Positions 34,081 to 47,700 of a stretch of DNA of 64,000 nucleotides are shown piece after piece. The DNA comes from Alisma plantago-aquatica. Taxonomy: Eukaryota > Streptophyta > Magnoliopsida > Alismatales > Alismataceae. Position 1 is the first letter of the stretch; each line of letters opens with the position of its first letter. A program made the translations under genes and the position numbers. Location: assembly GCA_963693085.1 (NCBI GenBank), contig OY856412.1:1124889744-1124953743 (forward strand). The letters run 5' to 3'. Under the pieces are notes generated by a model. The model searched no databases, was not told the DNA's origin, and saw only the letters and a program-made list of their open reading frames with translations.

Positions 34081-35062
34081 TCAGGAACCCATATACGGTT
34101 CTTATATCGAAGACCACCATCAAGACCCACAGACAGATGTGTATGAGGTTTAGCCAGGAGAGAGGAGAGCTCTACAAGCTCGAGACTAGCTTTCTGTGCC
34201 TCCAGAAATTTATAATGCAGGTTAGATGTGATAGAGATGTTATTGAAATGCATACGATCATCCAGGAATTATGGTCTCCAGCTTGCTAGGTCCTCCATGT
34301 TCCTCCATTCAGGTACAGATAGAGATGCACCCATAGCTCTTTTCCTTCTAAGATCATCTGCAACTACATTGGCCTTACCTGGATGGTAGCCAATAGTGAA
34401 GTCGTAGTCCTTCAGGTACTTGATCCACCGTCATTGTCGTAGATTTAGATCCTTTTGCGTCAGAATGTACTTGAGGCTTTTGTGGTCGGTGAAGATATCA
34501 AATGTTGCCCCGTACAAGTAGTGTCTCCCAATTTTGAGAGCATGGATGATAGCATCTAACTCCAAATCATGTGTAGGATAATTCATCTCATTGGGTTTCA
34601 ACTATCTGGAAGCGAAGGCCACTACTTTCCCGTTCTGTTGTAGAACACACCCTAGTCCATGTTGGGAAGCATCGGTGGATATCACAAATCATTCATTTCC
34701 AGATGGTAGAACAAGGACAGGTGTTGACGTCAACTTCTGCTTGAGCTCTTAGAAGCTAGACTCATAAGCAACTGACCAGATGAAATGCTCATCCTTCTGA
34801 GTCAGCTTGGTCAGAGGTAGTGTGACTTTGGAAAAGTTTGGGATGAAACAGTGATAATATCTGACCAGACCCAAGAAACTCTGGATTTCAGAAGGATTTC
34901 AGGGAGGTTTCCAATCAAGTACAGCCAAGACTTTTGCGGGATCGACATATATATTACCCCCAGAGATGACATGACCAAGAAACATGACTTTGTCAATCCA
35001 GAATTCACATTTAGAAAGCTTGCCATAGAATTTCTGGGCTCGAAGAATCTCAAGGACAGACT
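34081..35062 (-). pseudogene. T1 RNase H region
   Basis: A Gypsy RNase H in fragments: [19 protein letters not shown] near 34560-34620, then [19 protein letters not shown] near 34475-34530 and RRKRAMGASLSVPEW near 34300-34340. The catalytic-type TDHKSL segment is visible. Scattered stops break every frame, and no open stretch exceeds about 80 codons. Order and spacing agree with RT-RNase H-integrase of Ty3/Gypsy. Confidence 0.82.
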
Positions 35063-35671
35063 TCAAATGCTCTCAATGTTTCTCCATAGAATCAAAATAT
35101 CATCAATGAAGATGACCACAAACTCATCAAGATAAGGTTGGAAGACTTTGTTCATCAAGTTCATGAATACGCCAGGTGCATTGGTCAACCCAAACGGCAT
35201 CACCAGAAATTCGTAGTTCCCGTAACGAGTTTGAAAAGCAGTCTTAGATATATCTGAATCCTTGACCTTAAGTTGATGGTAGCCAGAACAAAGATCGATT
35301 TTTGAGAAGACTTTAGCAGTACGAAGTTGATCAAAGAGGTCATCAATACGAGGGAGAGGATACTTGTTTTTAATGGTAGCTTGGTTCAACATGTGATAGT
35401 CAATACACATTCTCATTGAACCATCTTTCTTTTTAACAAAAAGGACAGGTGCACCCCAAGGGGAAATGCTAGGGCAGATAAAACCCTTATCAAGAAGTTC
35501 TTGTAATTGTTTCTTCAACTCCATAAGCTTAGCAGGTGCCATCCTATACGGTGCCCTAGAAATCGGATTGGTTCTAGGAAGAAGGTCTATGGAGAACTCA
35601 ATGTCTCTATTTGGAGGCAGCCCAGGAAGCTCCTCTGGAAATACGTCAAGGAAATCACGTACCACCTCCAA
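35063..35671 (-). pseudogene. T1 reverse transcriptase
   Basis: The longest open Gypsy segment of T1 (202 codons). It begins [20 protein letters not shown], the linker typical before Gypsy RT, then [59 protein letters not shown] and the catalytic FIDDIL (Y/F-x-D-D box, intact). It stops soon after FIDDIL where the conserved IYS would follow, leaving out the thumb. It is separated from the protease frame by one stop near 35672. RT would copy the element RNA; this copy is inactive because the polyprotein is broken. Confidence 0.92.
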
Positions 35672-35674
35672 TCT

Positions 35675-36142
35675 TTATACAGGCCTATTGTCAGGACTGG
35701 TCTCTGAGACAAATGCGAGGAAGACTTTACATCCTTTAGATATGAGCTTTTTAGCTTTAAGAGAGGAAATTATTACATTATTACAGAATCTGCTTCCCTG
35801 AGGGATCACCACAGTAGAGGAATGAGGCTGAGAGAGAACTACCATCTTGTTTCTACAGTCAATGTGAGCATGATATGTGTATAGCCAATCCATGCCAAGA
35901 ATAATATCAAAGTCTTCCATGGTTAAGAGAATGAATTCAAAGGGCATGTCATGATTTTCGAATTTTAGAAGGAGGACATCAGTTTTTTGCAATGTAGTGA
36001 ATATTTTGCCACCAAGAGTTGACACATCCAGAATATAACCCAAGTCCCTTATGTGTAAGTGCAACATTGAGGCCATATTTTGAGAAATGAATGTATTTGT
36101 GGATCTCGAGTCAAACAATGCTTTAACAGGATGTCCATTCAA
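35675..36142 (-). pseudogene. T1 aspartic protease
   Basis: A retropepsin-type domain: GHPVKALFDSRSTNTFIS near the start, ILGMDWL about 80 residues later and a conserved tail. The active-site triplet D-[ST]-G is D-S-R here, so the essential Gly is lost. The length (155 codons) suits a Gypsy protease joined to RT; a stop at about 35673 separates the two. Confidence 0.87.
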
Positions 36143-36202
36143 GAAAACAATGCCTACACAGGATAATTATATTTTAAATAATTGAAGGCATTGAACAAGA
36201 TA

Positions 36203-37332
36203 TTAGATATATGAAAAAGATTTAAGGTTACCTTCGACAAGCTGGTTCGGATTTACCCTAGCCTCTTTTGCTGTTACTGTGAACACTCTAGCATTGTGGT
36301 GTCCCTGAGGGGGTGGAGCGCCCACTGGAGGTTTGCCAAAGATAGACGCATTGGGGCACTTGTCAAGGAAATGTCCCTCCTTCTTGCAGTTGTAGCAAAC
36401 TAGCTTGGTGTAGTGACACGGTCCATCATGTCCTCGTCCACAAGTCTTGCATTTGTTGCGGTAATCCATTATCTTGATGTTATTCTATCCTTTCTTCCCT
36501 GAACCTGCTCTTTTTCCTGATCCTTTATTATGGCCAGGGTGGAACTTCTTGAACTTCTCTTCCTCAGTGGTGGTCAACCCTAAATATCCCATACTAGAAG
36601 GCATCTGCAATCCCTACTCCCTTTCCTACTTAAGGGCCATGTCTAGGGCTTCATCTATACTTCTAGGACGAGAGGCTATAACTAGGGTTTTCAGATGGGC
36701 AGCAAGGCAGTCTACATAATGCTCAGTGAAGTAGTCCTCAGTCCGGATAGGGTCATAGCATTCTAGAAGCCTAAACTTCCAGGTATAATCGGACACTGAG
36801 AGACTGCCCTGCCTAAGCTCCATGTACATCTTCTCTTTCCTCTTCCTCTCAACTATGGGCATGAAACGGTCAGTGAAGAGGGTCTTGAAGGCTTCCCATC
36901 CCAAGTTGTCTACTTCCTCTCCCCGGTTCCCACCATAGTTCTCCCACCAGATATTCACCCCTCCCTTAAGCAGATGGGTAGCGAATTTGACATTCGTTTC
37001 CTTGGGTACTTCTAGGGTACGGAAGGCATTCTCTACAGAAAGGACCCAGGCCTCAGCCTTGACCATGACTTCGGGTTGGTCTTCCCCCAAAAGCTATTGG
37101 GGTTGAGCTTAATGAAGTCTATCACCATCACTTCCTTTTTCCTAGAGGAGCTAGGTTCAGGGGTTCCTTTTGTGGCTAGGGTTTCCATAAAGTCTAGAAG
37201 GATTTTCTTCTGTTCCTCCCACCTTTCCTTGGCCGCGACATCAGGATCAGGTACTTAGGAGGTTGCAGGCTCTTTTCTCTTCTTAGAGGATGATTCCTCT
37301 TAGGCCTTTGAGTTGCAAGTTTTTGGAGGCAT
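36203..37332 (-). pseudogene. T1 Gag
   Basis: Starts at ATG 37332 (MPPKTCNSKA), the usual MPP-type start of Tekay Gag. In-frame stops lie after codons 10 and 26 and a frameshift near 37085; the main open part is 36626-37090 (FATHLLKGGVNIWWENY, the core retrotransposon Gag region). A further stop at 36623 is followed by a basic linker and two zinc-finger-like motifs, CKTCGRGHDGPC and CYNCKKEGHFLDKC (36203-36469). Gag would form the particle and bind RNA. It lies directly after the 5' LTR leader. Confidence 0.88.
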
Positions 37333-37863
37333 CCTAGAATTAATGGAGCATATTAGATTTTTTTTTCATTTATCATATATTTATCATTATTATCAACATT
37401 TTCCTTTTTTTTATTTCATTATTCTCCTTTATTAACTATTAGTAACCTTAATTTCATGATGAGTGGAGGATACCCTAAATCCTTATCAGTTGATCCTTAG
37501 GACTTTCTAAATAGAGAGACTCCTTCCTAACCTTATAACAGAGGTAAGAGGGGAAATTTATTTTAAAACATAGATGAGAGGGAAAAAATTCCTATATAAG
37601 AGATGAGAGAGAAAATCTATAGATGAGAAGGTTCCTAAATAAAGGTATGCCTAAGAATAGGGGACACTTAGGGTATTGGCCAGGTAGACTTATACTACCA
37701 TAAAGGTAGCCTCGTGATTGCCAAGCTAAGTGGCTCGGAGACTTTAGTCAGACCCATGGCAGATGCTATCCTAGACACCTCCACCCTTCATATCCCTAAC
37801 TCAAGGACTACCCTAGACAAAACAGGGTGAATGAAGTTCATGTGACTTGATGTGTGAACATTG
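37333..37863 (-). other. T1 untranslated leader
   Basis: About 530 bp between the primer site and the Gag start. It is AT-rich, with a T-rich stretch near 37355-37430 on the plus strand, and no coding similarity was seen. Confidence 0.65.
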
Positions 37864-37875
37864 GCACTAATACCA
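37864..37875 (-). other. T1 primer binding site, degenerate
   Basis: Minus-strand TGGTATTAGTGC, two mismatches from TGGTATCAGAGC, 2 nt from the 5' LTR. Confidence 0.75.
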
Positions 37876-37877
37876 AC

Positions 37878-40800
37878 TGTGACGACCCCAATTTCTATAT
37901 ACTTTCCATAGTGACATTCACAGATATGTGCACTCATATCTATAGATGTAAAAAGGGAAAATATAAGAGATTAAGGTAATCAACTAAGATCAAATTTTGA
38001 TCCAAGTCAAAGTCCACATCATCACATAAATCCACACAAACATTCATTCATATGGATAAAATAAAGTCATTACATAAGGAGAGAAAATATTGTTCTAGAG
38101 AAAGATAACATTATTATATAGGATCTCAGTCATCCTCAAAATCAACTAGGAAAAAAATAAACTAATATCTAGCAAGAATGAGATAAGAGGAATAGGTCTA
38201 TCTAATACATCCTCCATTCTTATTAATTTATGCCTTCTGGTACTTTGAGCATGCATTTTGCTTTGTTGTCAATTGTTCCTTGCACCTAGAAAATATGAGA
38301 AACAAAAACATCAACAAAGTTGGTACGTGGTAAAAAGTTACACTAATAAGGTTGCATAAAGGAAAATATTTGAAAAGGAAGAAAGAGAGATAAAACCATT
38401 TCTTAAGGTGAAAATCAGGTAAACATTCCTTTTATTACATTCATTTTGATGCGGTTCTACTACACATATTGCACTTGACTTACATCTAGTGTGGGCAATA
38501 TAATATCATCATACATCTAACATGGGCCAAGGAATCATACATCCATGTTAGGGAACATACATCCACACCAGGATATGTGCTGTAGTAGCTACAACCCATC
38601 ATAATCATTTATGTTCTATTAGATTTGGTGAAGTATAACTCATACTAATTCAACCAAGCAATTATATCCAAATATCATCATTTAAGATGTTACATATCAT
38701 ACGCAACCAGAAATCTAGTGTTATACTTATAAGACCACGTACTTGCTTGTTTAGATCAGATATCCAAAGATTTAGAATCAATCAAGAAATAAGTCACTCT
38801 GCAAGGAAAGCAAGGGTACAACATTACTATTGGTCCATGTGACCAAGACTAAGATATGTTCTTAGTTATTATTCCTTTCATTTTATCTTATTCAAATCAG
38901 GGATTTTCCATATTTCAACTAGGTTTTGAGATATTATCAGATCTGATCCATCATAAAATGGTTTGATAAAAAGATAGTATTTAATTTAATCAAATAGAAG
39001 ATTTTCATTATCTAGGGTTCTAGGATGGTCAGATAAAAAGGAAAGAAACCCTTAGGATATTAATGATTTCATAAGATCAGGGTTCAAATCAGATTTTAGG
39101 ACTATTCATGATCACTAATCATCATCTAATAATATTTGATTTGATATAAAGATGTACCTTTAATTGCATGTAGAGAGAGAAGGCTAGATTTAGGGTTTCT
39201 TCTAATCATTTCATCATTTATCAACTTAGACAAGTGTTTCGAGTTATTTTGAAAATAGGGTTTCATCTAGGGTTAAATATATTTTAGAAAGTCATATATC
39301 ATTAAGAAAAACCATTATTAATAATTAATTATAATTAAGGAGGTCATTTAGGCTTTAGGCAACTATTTTTGAAATAAAAAACGGATCTAGGTTCTGATAA
39401 CATTTTATTTGGATGGAGAATATTTTTCTAATCAAAATCGTATATAGGTTTGATATTTTCTGATAATCTTAGCATTTACTATGATTTTGCTAAGAAAATC
39501 AATTTTCAATAGATTAAGATAAATAAGGAAAGGAAATTACCTTGATCAACGGCCGGATCCGACTGGATCTATGGCTCAGGTTGATCCAAGGATTTGCAGA
39601 TGGTTTGAGGATTGCTGAGATAGAATTCGATGATTGGTTTGAGCAACTTGAGGCTGCTCTTGGCTTCAGTTGTTTTGGGCCGAGGTCTGCTGAAGTGGCG
39701 TCTACTGATAGGTCTAGCTGGGTCCACGTTGGCACCTTGCTAGCTTCACGCCTTTGGCTGTTTGCTCTGAACAGGGGATCTGGTCCTTATTCACGCCAAT
39801 GCTCCCGTGAGCAAGGGAGTTTGGACAAGAAGAAGGAGAGGGGTGTGTGTAGGTTGTGAGGTGGGGATATACTGCCTAGGTAGAAGCTTTGTGACTCCGT
39901 GAAGCACAGGTTCAAACTGGTGGAGGTACAGAACATGAGCTACAACAGTGCAAAGAAGGAATCAGTTCAGGTTGTACCTTGAGTTTTGATTAGCTGAGGG
40001 TCAAGAGAAGATCTGCGGTCCTTCCTGGAGTCCCGCACGGTGCTCGAGTTCAATGCAGTAGCAAAATATGATCCGTGGAGGTGGTCGGAGCCTGGTCGGG
40101 TGATGTCACATGCTGCTGTAGTCGATATCAGTCTCTAGACCAACACACCCTTCCGTGAGTGTTGGGGAGGCATCCACCTCATTACAAGGATGGTACATAC
40201 GGAACCGATTGGAGGGAGGAGCTTTGATGTGCCAGCAGGTCACATTGGTTCAGGCCGAAGAAGATGGAGTTGGGTGGAGAAGAGGGGGAATGGTGATGAG
40301 AAATTGAGGGGTCTTTGTATCTAAAGGAAGGGTTGTGGAGCTACTGAGTTCCTTAAATAGGCACCACGAGGCCTAGGGTTGCCTCCCCTAAAGCGGCCAA
40401 TGGTTCCATGGTGCCGCCATTTGGGCGTTTTCGAATCCCTGATCGTTAGGGATATTTCTTGGGCTCATTGGAAAGATGAGGAGAAATCGGATCTGAAGAA
40501 CAAAATTTGACGAGATATGATCAAGAGGTGAGAGAGATGAGGGTTCAAAAAATGGATCTAATGGGTAGGCCGAGTTCCATGAGAAACGGGTGAGGAGGAT
40601 GACTCAGTCGTCTCTTCCACTGGATCCGGGACAGGGTCCAACAAGATCTAATAGCTATTATATACATTGATTTCAATTTCTTATATCTCCTAAACGGTTA
40701 ATCCAATTAAATTGAATTTTTGAGGAGAGCTTCATGACCTTATTGAGTAACTATGTTATAATTTTGGGGTCCAAATTCGAAAGTTTTATATGTTCATTTA

Positions 40801-40983
40801 CTAAATACATTATCACATGTATTTTATCATCATAACATACTAGGGTTTGCATTTTTTTTTGCAATTTGTGACACATCTTTGTTCAACTGAGTGAGGAAAG
40901 TATATGAGGGTATTTTGGTCAAAAAATTTGATAATAAAAAAATTTAAGAAAGAGAAAATATTATAAAAACTCACTTTGTAACA
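37878..40983 (-). repeat. T1 5' LTR (3106 bp)
   Basis: On the minus strand it runs TGTTACAAAGTGAG ... GGGGTCGTCACA. It is the complete reference for the split 3' LTR, including 38236-39040, which is missing there. TATTTAAG at 40352-40359 (minus strand) is a conserved TATA-like box in the GC-richer block 39540-40640. Open frames on both strands in that block (for example 39542-39859) look fortuitous. Confidence 0.93.
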
Positions 40984-40988
40984 AAGAC
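40984..40988. repeat. target-site duplication of T1, right copy
   Basis: AAGAC, identical to 9968-9972, immediately outside the TAACA end of the 5' LTR. Confidence 0.92.
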
Positions 40989-42327
40989 AACACCATCGGT
41001 TGTTGCAATGGTACCACCATTGAGTCATGTGTTTATACAAGAAATTAGCTTTAAACCCTAAAATTGACCATTGGTTGATAGGTGCTTAGCACCATAGGTT
41101 GTCAAACCAACCTGATACAAGTCATATTATACCTTAGGAAGAATTTACACATCAATACAGGTTCATCTAGAACTAAAATCAGAACAGAGAGCATTATAAA
41201 AATCAAAATCCAAGTCAAGCATAGCTTTTTAATGCATGGATCGTCATTTTCAAGAAAGGGCATGAGCTAGAAAGCTTATGGTAAGAAATAAGTGTGGAGC
41301 AAGTTATAAAACTTGCATCTAATTAGAAGATAAACTCCCAAACAGAAGAAAACATGAGTAGATAGGGTAGAAAATCCAAGCATAAGTTGTGAACTCGTCC
41401 ATCTAGCACCTTTCTTCATCAAATGAGTAAACCCTAAGCATAATGAGCAAGAAAGGTAGGGTTTTAGAGCTTTAGAGAAATTTCTACCATGGAACAGTAA
41501 GGTTCTGACCTGGAGAAAGGTAGGAGGAAGGGTAACAAAGAAATAAATGAAGGAAAGAAGTGAATTATTACTCTTTTAGGTTAAGATCACTAGAAGGAAG
41601 CTTTTTAAACCCTAAAAGGAAGTCAATTGCAACCCTAGATTCATTTTCCAAGAAGATCCCCTATTTCTTCTTCCTTGGATAGGAAATTAATAGAAGAAAA
41701 TAGGTAGAATGAGGTTCGTTGAAGGAGGGAAGTGGAGGAGATAAAATGGCTCGTTTGGGTGCTTAGGGATAAGTATATGAAACTTTAAGATAAAGAAAAA
41801 GAAAAAGTTGAAGTTCTAGCATCTTTCCAAGTGTCTATGGACTTACACTATTAAGAATATACAAGCACACACACAAGAAGCTCCCCCACTATCCATATCT
41901 ACCATCTTAGCTTTCCTTTGTCAAATTTCCAAGCCAATCAAATAATTCATTAGTTGATAGCTACTAAAGGTAGCTCATCCATGAATGGGTAAACCCTAAA
42001 ATACCATTGAGGAAAATGCCTTCAAAGCAAGGTTTAAATAGGTTCCCCATGGCTCAACAAGCTCAATAATGATGAGATAATATACAAGTAACATAATGAA
42101 AGTGAGAAATTGCAAAGAAAACCTCTCAATTGGGTAAGTTGTAGAAAAGTCCAAAATATGCATAAAATTGCATAATTTGCTCAAACAGTGTCCAAATTGG
42201 ACCAAATTTGAAACTTAATCTTGTATTTTGATTTAAAAGCATATAAAAAGGTTATATTAGGGTTATAAGAATTAAATTATGATAATTAAGCTTGTTCAAC
42301 ACTTTAAACAATGTTAGGGGTCTCACA
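40989..42327 (-). repeat. element A 3' LTR, right part
   Basis: Continuation of 6041-9972 after the T1 insertion; it matches 48208-49546 and 55158-56495. It ends TCTCACA. A TATA-like TATTTAAA on the minus strand at 42033-42040 is conserved in the other copies (49252-49259, 56201-56208) and is a candidate LTR promoter. Confidence 0.88.
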
Positions 42328-43446
42328 ACCATAAACCCCTAATAGGGATTTTGCCCCCGAAATCCAAGGTACACATAGATGTGCACTTATCATGAACTTC
42401 ATCCTCAATATTAAACATGGTTACTTCTATATTATGGTAATGCCACATTGCTCTTATAGAGGTCATGTTCTTCTCTTTCAATTCATACATATCTTATCTT
42501 GGGTCAGTACAAAAACCCCCACATAAGAATACATTTGCAAATATGGAACATAGAAACTTGTTGTGCCACCTGTACAAATCTAATAGTAAGTTTCAACTTT
42601 AAATTCTATCTAACATCCTAAAATTATATCTATACATTACTCAAAAGTCATACCCATTGTCTCTTATCAAACATAGAACATTATGTATCTCTTATCATAT
42701 GTACATTTACAAGGTTTCATCTCTATGCTCCTTTAATGGTTGTTGTAATTAACAACTCAATCAACCATGTAGGCATCCCCTAATTTTCAAGATCTATGAA
42801 GCATATGTTTTTATAGGATTATCCAAGCATCTCAATGGTGGACTCACCGTCTGTTTGGTTGAAGAATCATACACTTGTCTATAACCATTAACAAATATAA
42901 CTTCCTAATTGACCTTGTTAGGAGTGGAGCAAAGACATTGTATTCATCTTATAAGGATTCCCACAACACACTTAACAGAGATATCATAACTCCAAGAGAA
43001 TACTCTAGTCAACCCCCAACTCACTCTTGCTAGAATTGTCACACACAAGTACAATTGCTTCAACATTATTAAGGTTTAGCAAAGATGTTAACCATGTTAA
43101 TGACCATCTCTAAAATATGTTGAGATTTTATCATTCAAAGCTTTCTACAACTAGTAATACATGACTTGAACACTCTAGTTTGCCTATTCATAAATTCTAT
43201 TGGTACATTGGTTAGTCTAAAGGACATAATCCTAAACTCATCATGGTCATGTAACTTGTGTCATCCACTCTAACTCTTATGTCTAAAGGATTTTTTATCT
43301 AAAAGGAACACGGTATCACATGTCTACTGGTCAAAAAACCATCTATCCTTGATAGTGGTCTTGTCTAGCTACCACTAAACCATAAACAACATTATAGAAT
43401 CACTTTTGTTTTTCCTTCCAAACAACATTTATAGGGTCATCATCAA

Positions 43447-43470
43447 CTCTCTCTCTCTCTCCCTCTCTCT
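43447..43470. repeat. (CT)n microsatellite
   Basis: CTCTCTCTCTCTCTCCCTCTCTCT, interrupted by one CC. Simple repeat in the element A body. Confidence 0.9.
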
Positions 43471-44751
43471 AAGGGAGAGGAATACTTGGAATGTTTATTT
43501 AATAAACATCTCCAACCTTCACATACTTCCCATATTGTTGATACATCTTGGATACTAGGATTCATTGTTTTGGTATCCACCTCATGTGCTATAAGGATCT
43601 CGCGTCCTTATCTCATCTACTTTTACCAACATAATCAAATCTCAAGACATATAAGAGGAGTCTTCCTAATTATTGGAAGGCTCAAAAGTAAACTCATCAC
43701 AAACTTCATGATCTTGGAACCATAGTCCAAGAAACCTTATGTTATAATAAGCTATCCACCTTCATGTTTACAATGAATCCACACATACCAAGTGGAAATG
43801 ATCCACTTGAAAGTTGTGCCCTAGAAAGGAAAGACACAAAGGGAAACACACTTCCCACATCATAGCAGTATTGTTCAAGGGTCACTAGCAAAAGGTAACC
43901 AATTCTATTTTCATTATGTAGGTTACAACTTTTTATGTATCATTTTTCCTTTTTCATTTTGGGTTCCTTGCCATTAGCATAGGAATCATCATGATTAACA
44001 TATCTCATTACTCCTTCCTTGATGACTATTTATCCCACTAGGGTATGTTCTCTTATTTTATTATTGTTTTTAACCACTTAACAATAGGTAAATCATCATA
44101 TTCTTCATATTCTTCATTAAATATGGATCATCTTCCTTAATTTCTTTCACATGCCATGCTGATTTTACATGAAAACTTTTTTACACACATAGGTTGGTCT
44201 GAGATTAACTCAGGTTCCACCTTATTCCTTTGTCATTGTTCCCATTTATCTTCTCATTTTTACTTATTATAGGAGTTCTCTCCATCTTATGTGAATTTCA
44301 TACCTTGAATCACTTTATAAGAATAGAATTATCTATCTTTTATTTAAATATCTTCTTGAATTTCATCTACAAGAACTCCTCTTTTTCTTATTTGTATTCG
44401 GATTTATATTTCATGGTGTTATATCTTTCTCTTATAGTTACCAAGCATTCAAGTTTTGATATATTATGATGCAATTCCCATTTTCTTTAAGGTAGGATTG
44501 AGATATTCACACCATGATTTCTTATTCATTATGCTATTTAGATTGTCTCAAAATGACTACTTGATCAGAGTAATCAGAAATATAACAATCTGAGAGTTCC
44601 ATACTTACCTTTCTTTAATAATTGAATACCTGGCCAGGGCACCTAAATACTGAGATTAGGTAGTATGCACCATATTTTTATTTCATATTCCTAATTTTGA
44701 CATAATCCTAGTCCTAAGTCCTAGTATCCCTATAGACTCAATGAACCTAAA

Positions 44752-44763
44752 GCTCTGATACCA
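44752..44763 (-). other. element A primer binding site
   Basis: Minus-strand TGGTATCAGAGC, a perfect iMet-type site 3 nt from the LTR end. It fixes the orientation of element A and the inner edge of its 5' LTR. Confidence 0.92.
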
Positions 44764-44766
44764 ACT

Positions 44767-47700
44767 TGTGAGAACCTATTACACTAAACATGATTACTCA
44801 AAACATAAAAACAATCGATCACCAATTAACCACATACCAAAAATATGGGTAATTTAAAACTGATTTCAACATCAACACCCACTCAGAAACATTTGCATAA
44901 GAACCCAATATCTTTCTTATCTCCATACTATGACAAAAATTTGATACAAATTGTTCTATCACCTTAGCCACAACATATATACACAGGATAACAATATTTG
45001 TATATGCCACACAAATAAGCATTAACATGCTAACAAATTTCCGATTCATTTGAAACACCATATACAAACTTTTCCTATCCAAAATTGAGAGTATAGAGAT
45101 GACTCTAGGACACACTAGACATCTAATCAACTTTCTCAAATATTCATTACTATAGATCCTCTTTGCTGCTACATGTTTATTTTTGTCACTTTTGATTACC
45201 TAAAAAATGTGGCAAACCACAAGGGTGAGACCCATGTCCCAGCAAGAGATATAACCTCCAATAATGTTTATTGATTCCAACATTTTTGGTAATTAGAAAT
45301 TTTAAGTAGTTTAATCATATATAACAAATAAGCTCAACATCACTTATGATTAATAAAATACATAAAGGAGAAGATAATAACTACCTTCATTAGCCAGACT
45401 ATTCTCATATCCCTATTAACAGTATAAGGAGTCTAGTAGCATGAGCATATCTAACATCATGAATATTTAGTATCATATGCATAGCGAACATCATCAGCAT
45501 GTCTAACATGTTGAACATATCAACATCATAAGAAGAGCTAACAACATAAGAATAACTATCTGGATAAGCATGATTAGCAGTATATGCATCTCTAGTTATA
45601 AAGGCATGGCTAGCATGCTAAACATAACTAACAACATGAGATAGCTAGCATTATGATTATAATCAGCAATAGCAGTATAGTTATCAACATAAGCATAGAT
45701 GCTATATGTATGCATCTACAATCTTAAGCATATCCACAACCTAAGTATATCCACTATCTCTTAATTGCACTAAGAATCATCTTTATGTAAAGATAACAAA
45801 CAAGGGTTATCATCCAATGTGAAATATCGTGTATATCCCTAAACAAATATGCTACACAACTATATTACATCTTTTATTACGCCCTAGGGAGTTTGAGTCA
45901 TACCACTCAAAGTCCAACTGACCACTGCTAGGTCACAATCAGTTCCATATAGGATCTAGGAAGAGTCAGACTCCAAGATCTTCTCCATACTCAGTTAGTA
46001 CGAGTCTGCACTGTAGTGAAATATAGTCAAACTACAAAACAGTGATATATAGTCCTGTAACTAGCCCACCTTGGTATAAGTCATGATGCTAGCATCTAGG
46101 GTATTCAAACCCAATCACTGAGGTACAACTGTAGTTGTCCTCTAATCACTTCATGTTATAATCATTGAGACCCGACCAAAGTTGTTCTCAAAAAGTGGGC
46201 TAGGTATGACCACAACCATCCTCCCAAGACACTTGGTGTAAGGATGACAAGCACCCCCATACTCAATAGTATGCACTCCGAATTTCCCTTAGGAATACTC
46301 AGTTCACCATCTAGCAAGTTCTGACACTGAAGATGGTTTTATGGCACAGGGCACTACATGATTAGAGTTTCACTTGATTAGTTATCCCCAATTGGGTGAA
46401 TTAAGGTTTCATCAAACAAGTGGACAAACAAACCCTAATTCACTTCTACCAAGCATATAAGTATCACAACTTCAAAAGATATAAAATGTGTGAAACATAA
46501 TTTCTCATCTCATCATCACATGGTACTATTCACTTGTCATTCATGAGGACCACACTAGTCATCATACTATCACAAGATATAAATTCTTTCCAAAATATCA
46601 TAGGGTATCTACCCTTGTCAACATAAGAGGATTACACCTCATTTAGGTCTCAACCATGCCCAAAGGTCATTAATACCATCATACTATTCCCTGTAAGATC
46701 ATCATTATATTTACATGCCTTATAATAAGGATCAACAACATCACTTACATATAATACACCAGATCAGCACAATATGGCATTAATGAGCTAGGAGATATTC
46801 ATAAACAACCCTAGTAGGGTTATATTAATATTAAGAATATTCCCTTATTACATCAACATGTAAGGAATCTAGATATGATTAACCCTCATCATATTCCTAA
46901 TGCACATGTTTAGCATAAGAAAGTATCAACCATGTGGCTATGATAACCACCAATTAACATATTAAGGTTATGATCATATTAAGGAGGTTATTCCACCATC
47001 ATTCCATCATATAAGAATGTTAAACATGAATACTCATCTTTATCTATTTGTATTAGAGTTAGGTTCAACAACATAAATTATATTAATGTTACTAATTAGC
47101 ACTTATACCCAAACACTAACTCATGGCATCCCCATTAGATCATGGATGTATAAGGTGAAGCATCACCATCACATTCCATAGTATTCTCAAGTATGAACCA
47201 CATATAAATCAAGGTGTAACCATCGGGTTATAGCATACTAGGGTTTCAACAACAATAAGAGAGTACTCCATGATTGTATTATTCATTCAAGGACTATTCA
47301 TACCCAATTACCATCATTTAGTTATATTAAATCTAGGTATAACAAGCTATACCTCATTAGGGTTACCCATTAATTCATTATGTTGATTATAAATCATAAT
47401 CATACAAGGGCAATGGTAGTACTACAAGTTTAAGGAATTGAACCATCAAATTCTCATCATCAGAATCATAACATTACACTACACACTTCACCCAAAACAA
47501 TGGAAATATTGAGGAATCAACTTCTAGCCATTAAATGTTGAAAAGGTAAATCCATTGGTTGTTTATAGAATTAAACATATTGAACAAACCACCTATGAAG
47601 TCATTGATTTATTATCTAGAAACATTCACCATATAACCCTAGAAATCCCTTGATTAACAACATAAAATGTTCCATTGAGAGTAGGGTAAAACTCACAAGC

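Larger units (their letters stand above)
9973..40983 (-). mobile_element. T1: Tekay/Del-like Gypsy chromovirus, with a Sirevirus array in its 3' LTR
   Basis: T1 is a complete but decayed Ty3/Gypsy element on the minus strand. Its 5' LTR (37878-40983) is about 3.1 kb. Inside it come a degenerate iMet primer site, gag, protease, RT, RNase H, integrase and chromodomain in the usual Gypsy order, a polypurine tract at 32758-32769, and a 3' LTR split into 9973-10311 and 30810-32757. The TSD is AAGAC on both sides. Long LTRs plus a C-terminal chromodomain point to the Tekay (Del) lineage. The 3' LTR has lost about 800 bp, equivalent to 38236-39040, where the array now sits. Confidence 0.9.
42328..44766 (-). 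pseudogene. element A internal region with a Gypsy RT relic
   Basis: This 2.4-kb body has no open gene. Next to the 3' LTR (42328-42365) the minus strand reads CGGGGGCAAAATCCCTATTA followed by GGGG, the conserved 3' end and polypurine region of Tekay-type elements. At about 43150-43260 the minus strand still reads HDEFRIMSFRLTNVPIEFMN, clearly related to the [14 protein letters not shown] block of Gypsy RT, and TTIKDRWFFDQ lies just before it. Gag, protease and integrase could not be recognised. A (CT)n run lies at 43447-43470. The element appears to be a deletion derivative that relied on other copies. Confidence 0.65.

Noticed and set aside
37878..40983. T1 5' LTR as an independent solo LTR
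   Set aside because: A primer site and gag start lie directly inside it, and its partner LTR with the same AAGAC duplication is present at 9973-32757.
44230..44469. Hydrophobic 79-codon plus-strand frame in the element A body
   Set aside because: It is antisense to the element, AT-rich with T-rich codons giving Phe/Leu/Ile; no support as a gene.
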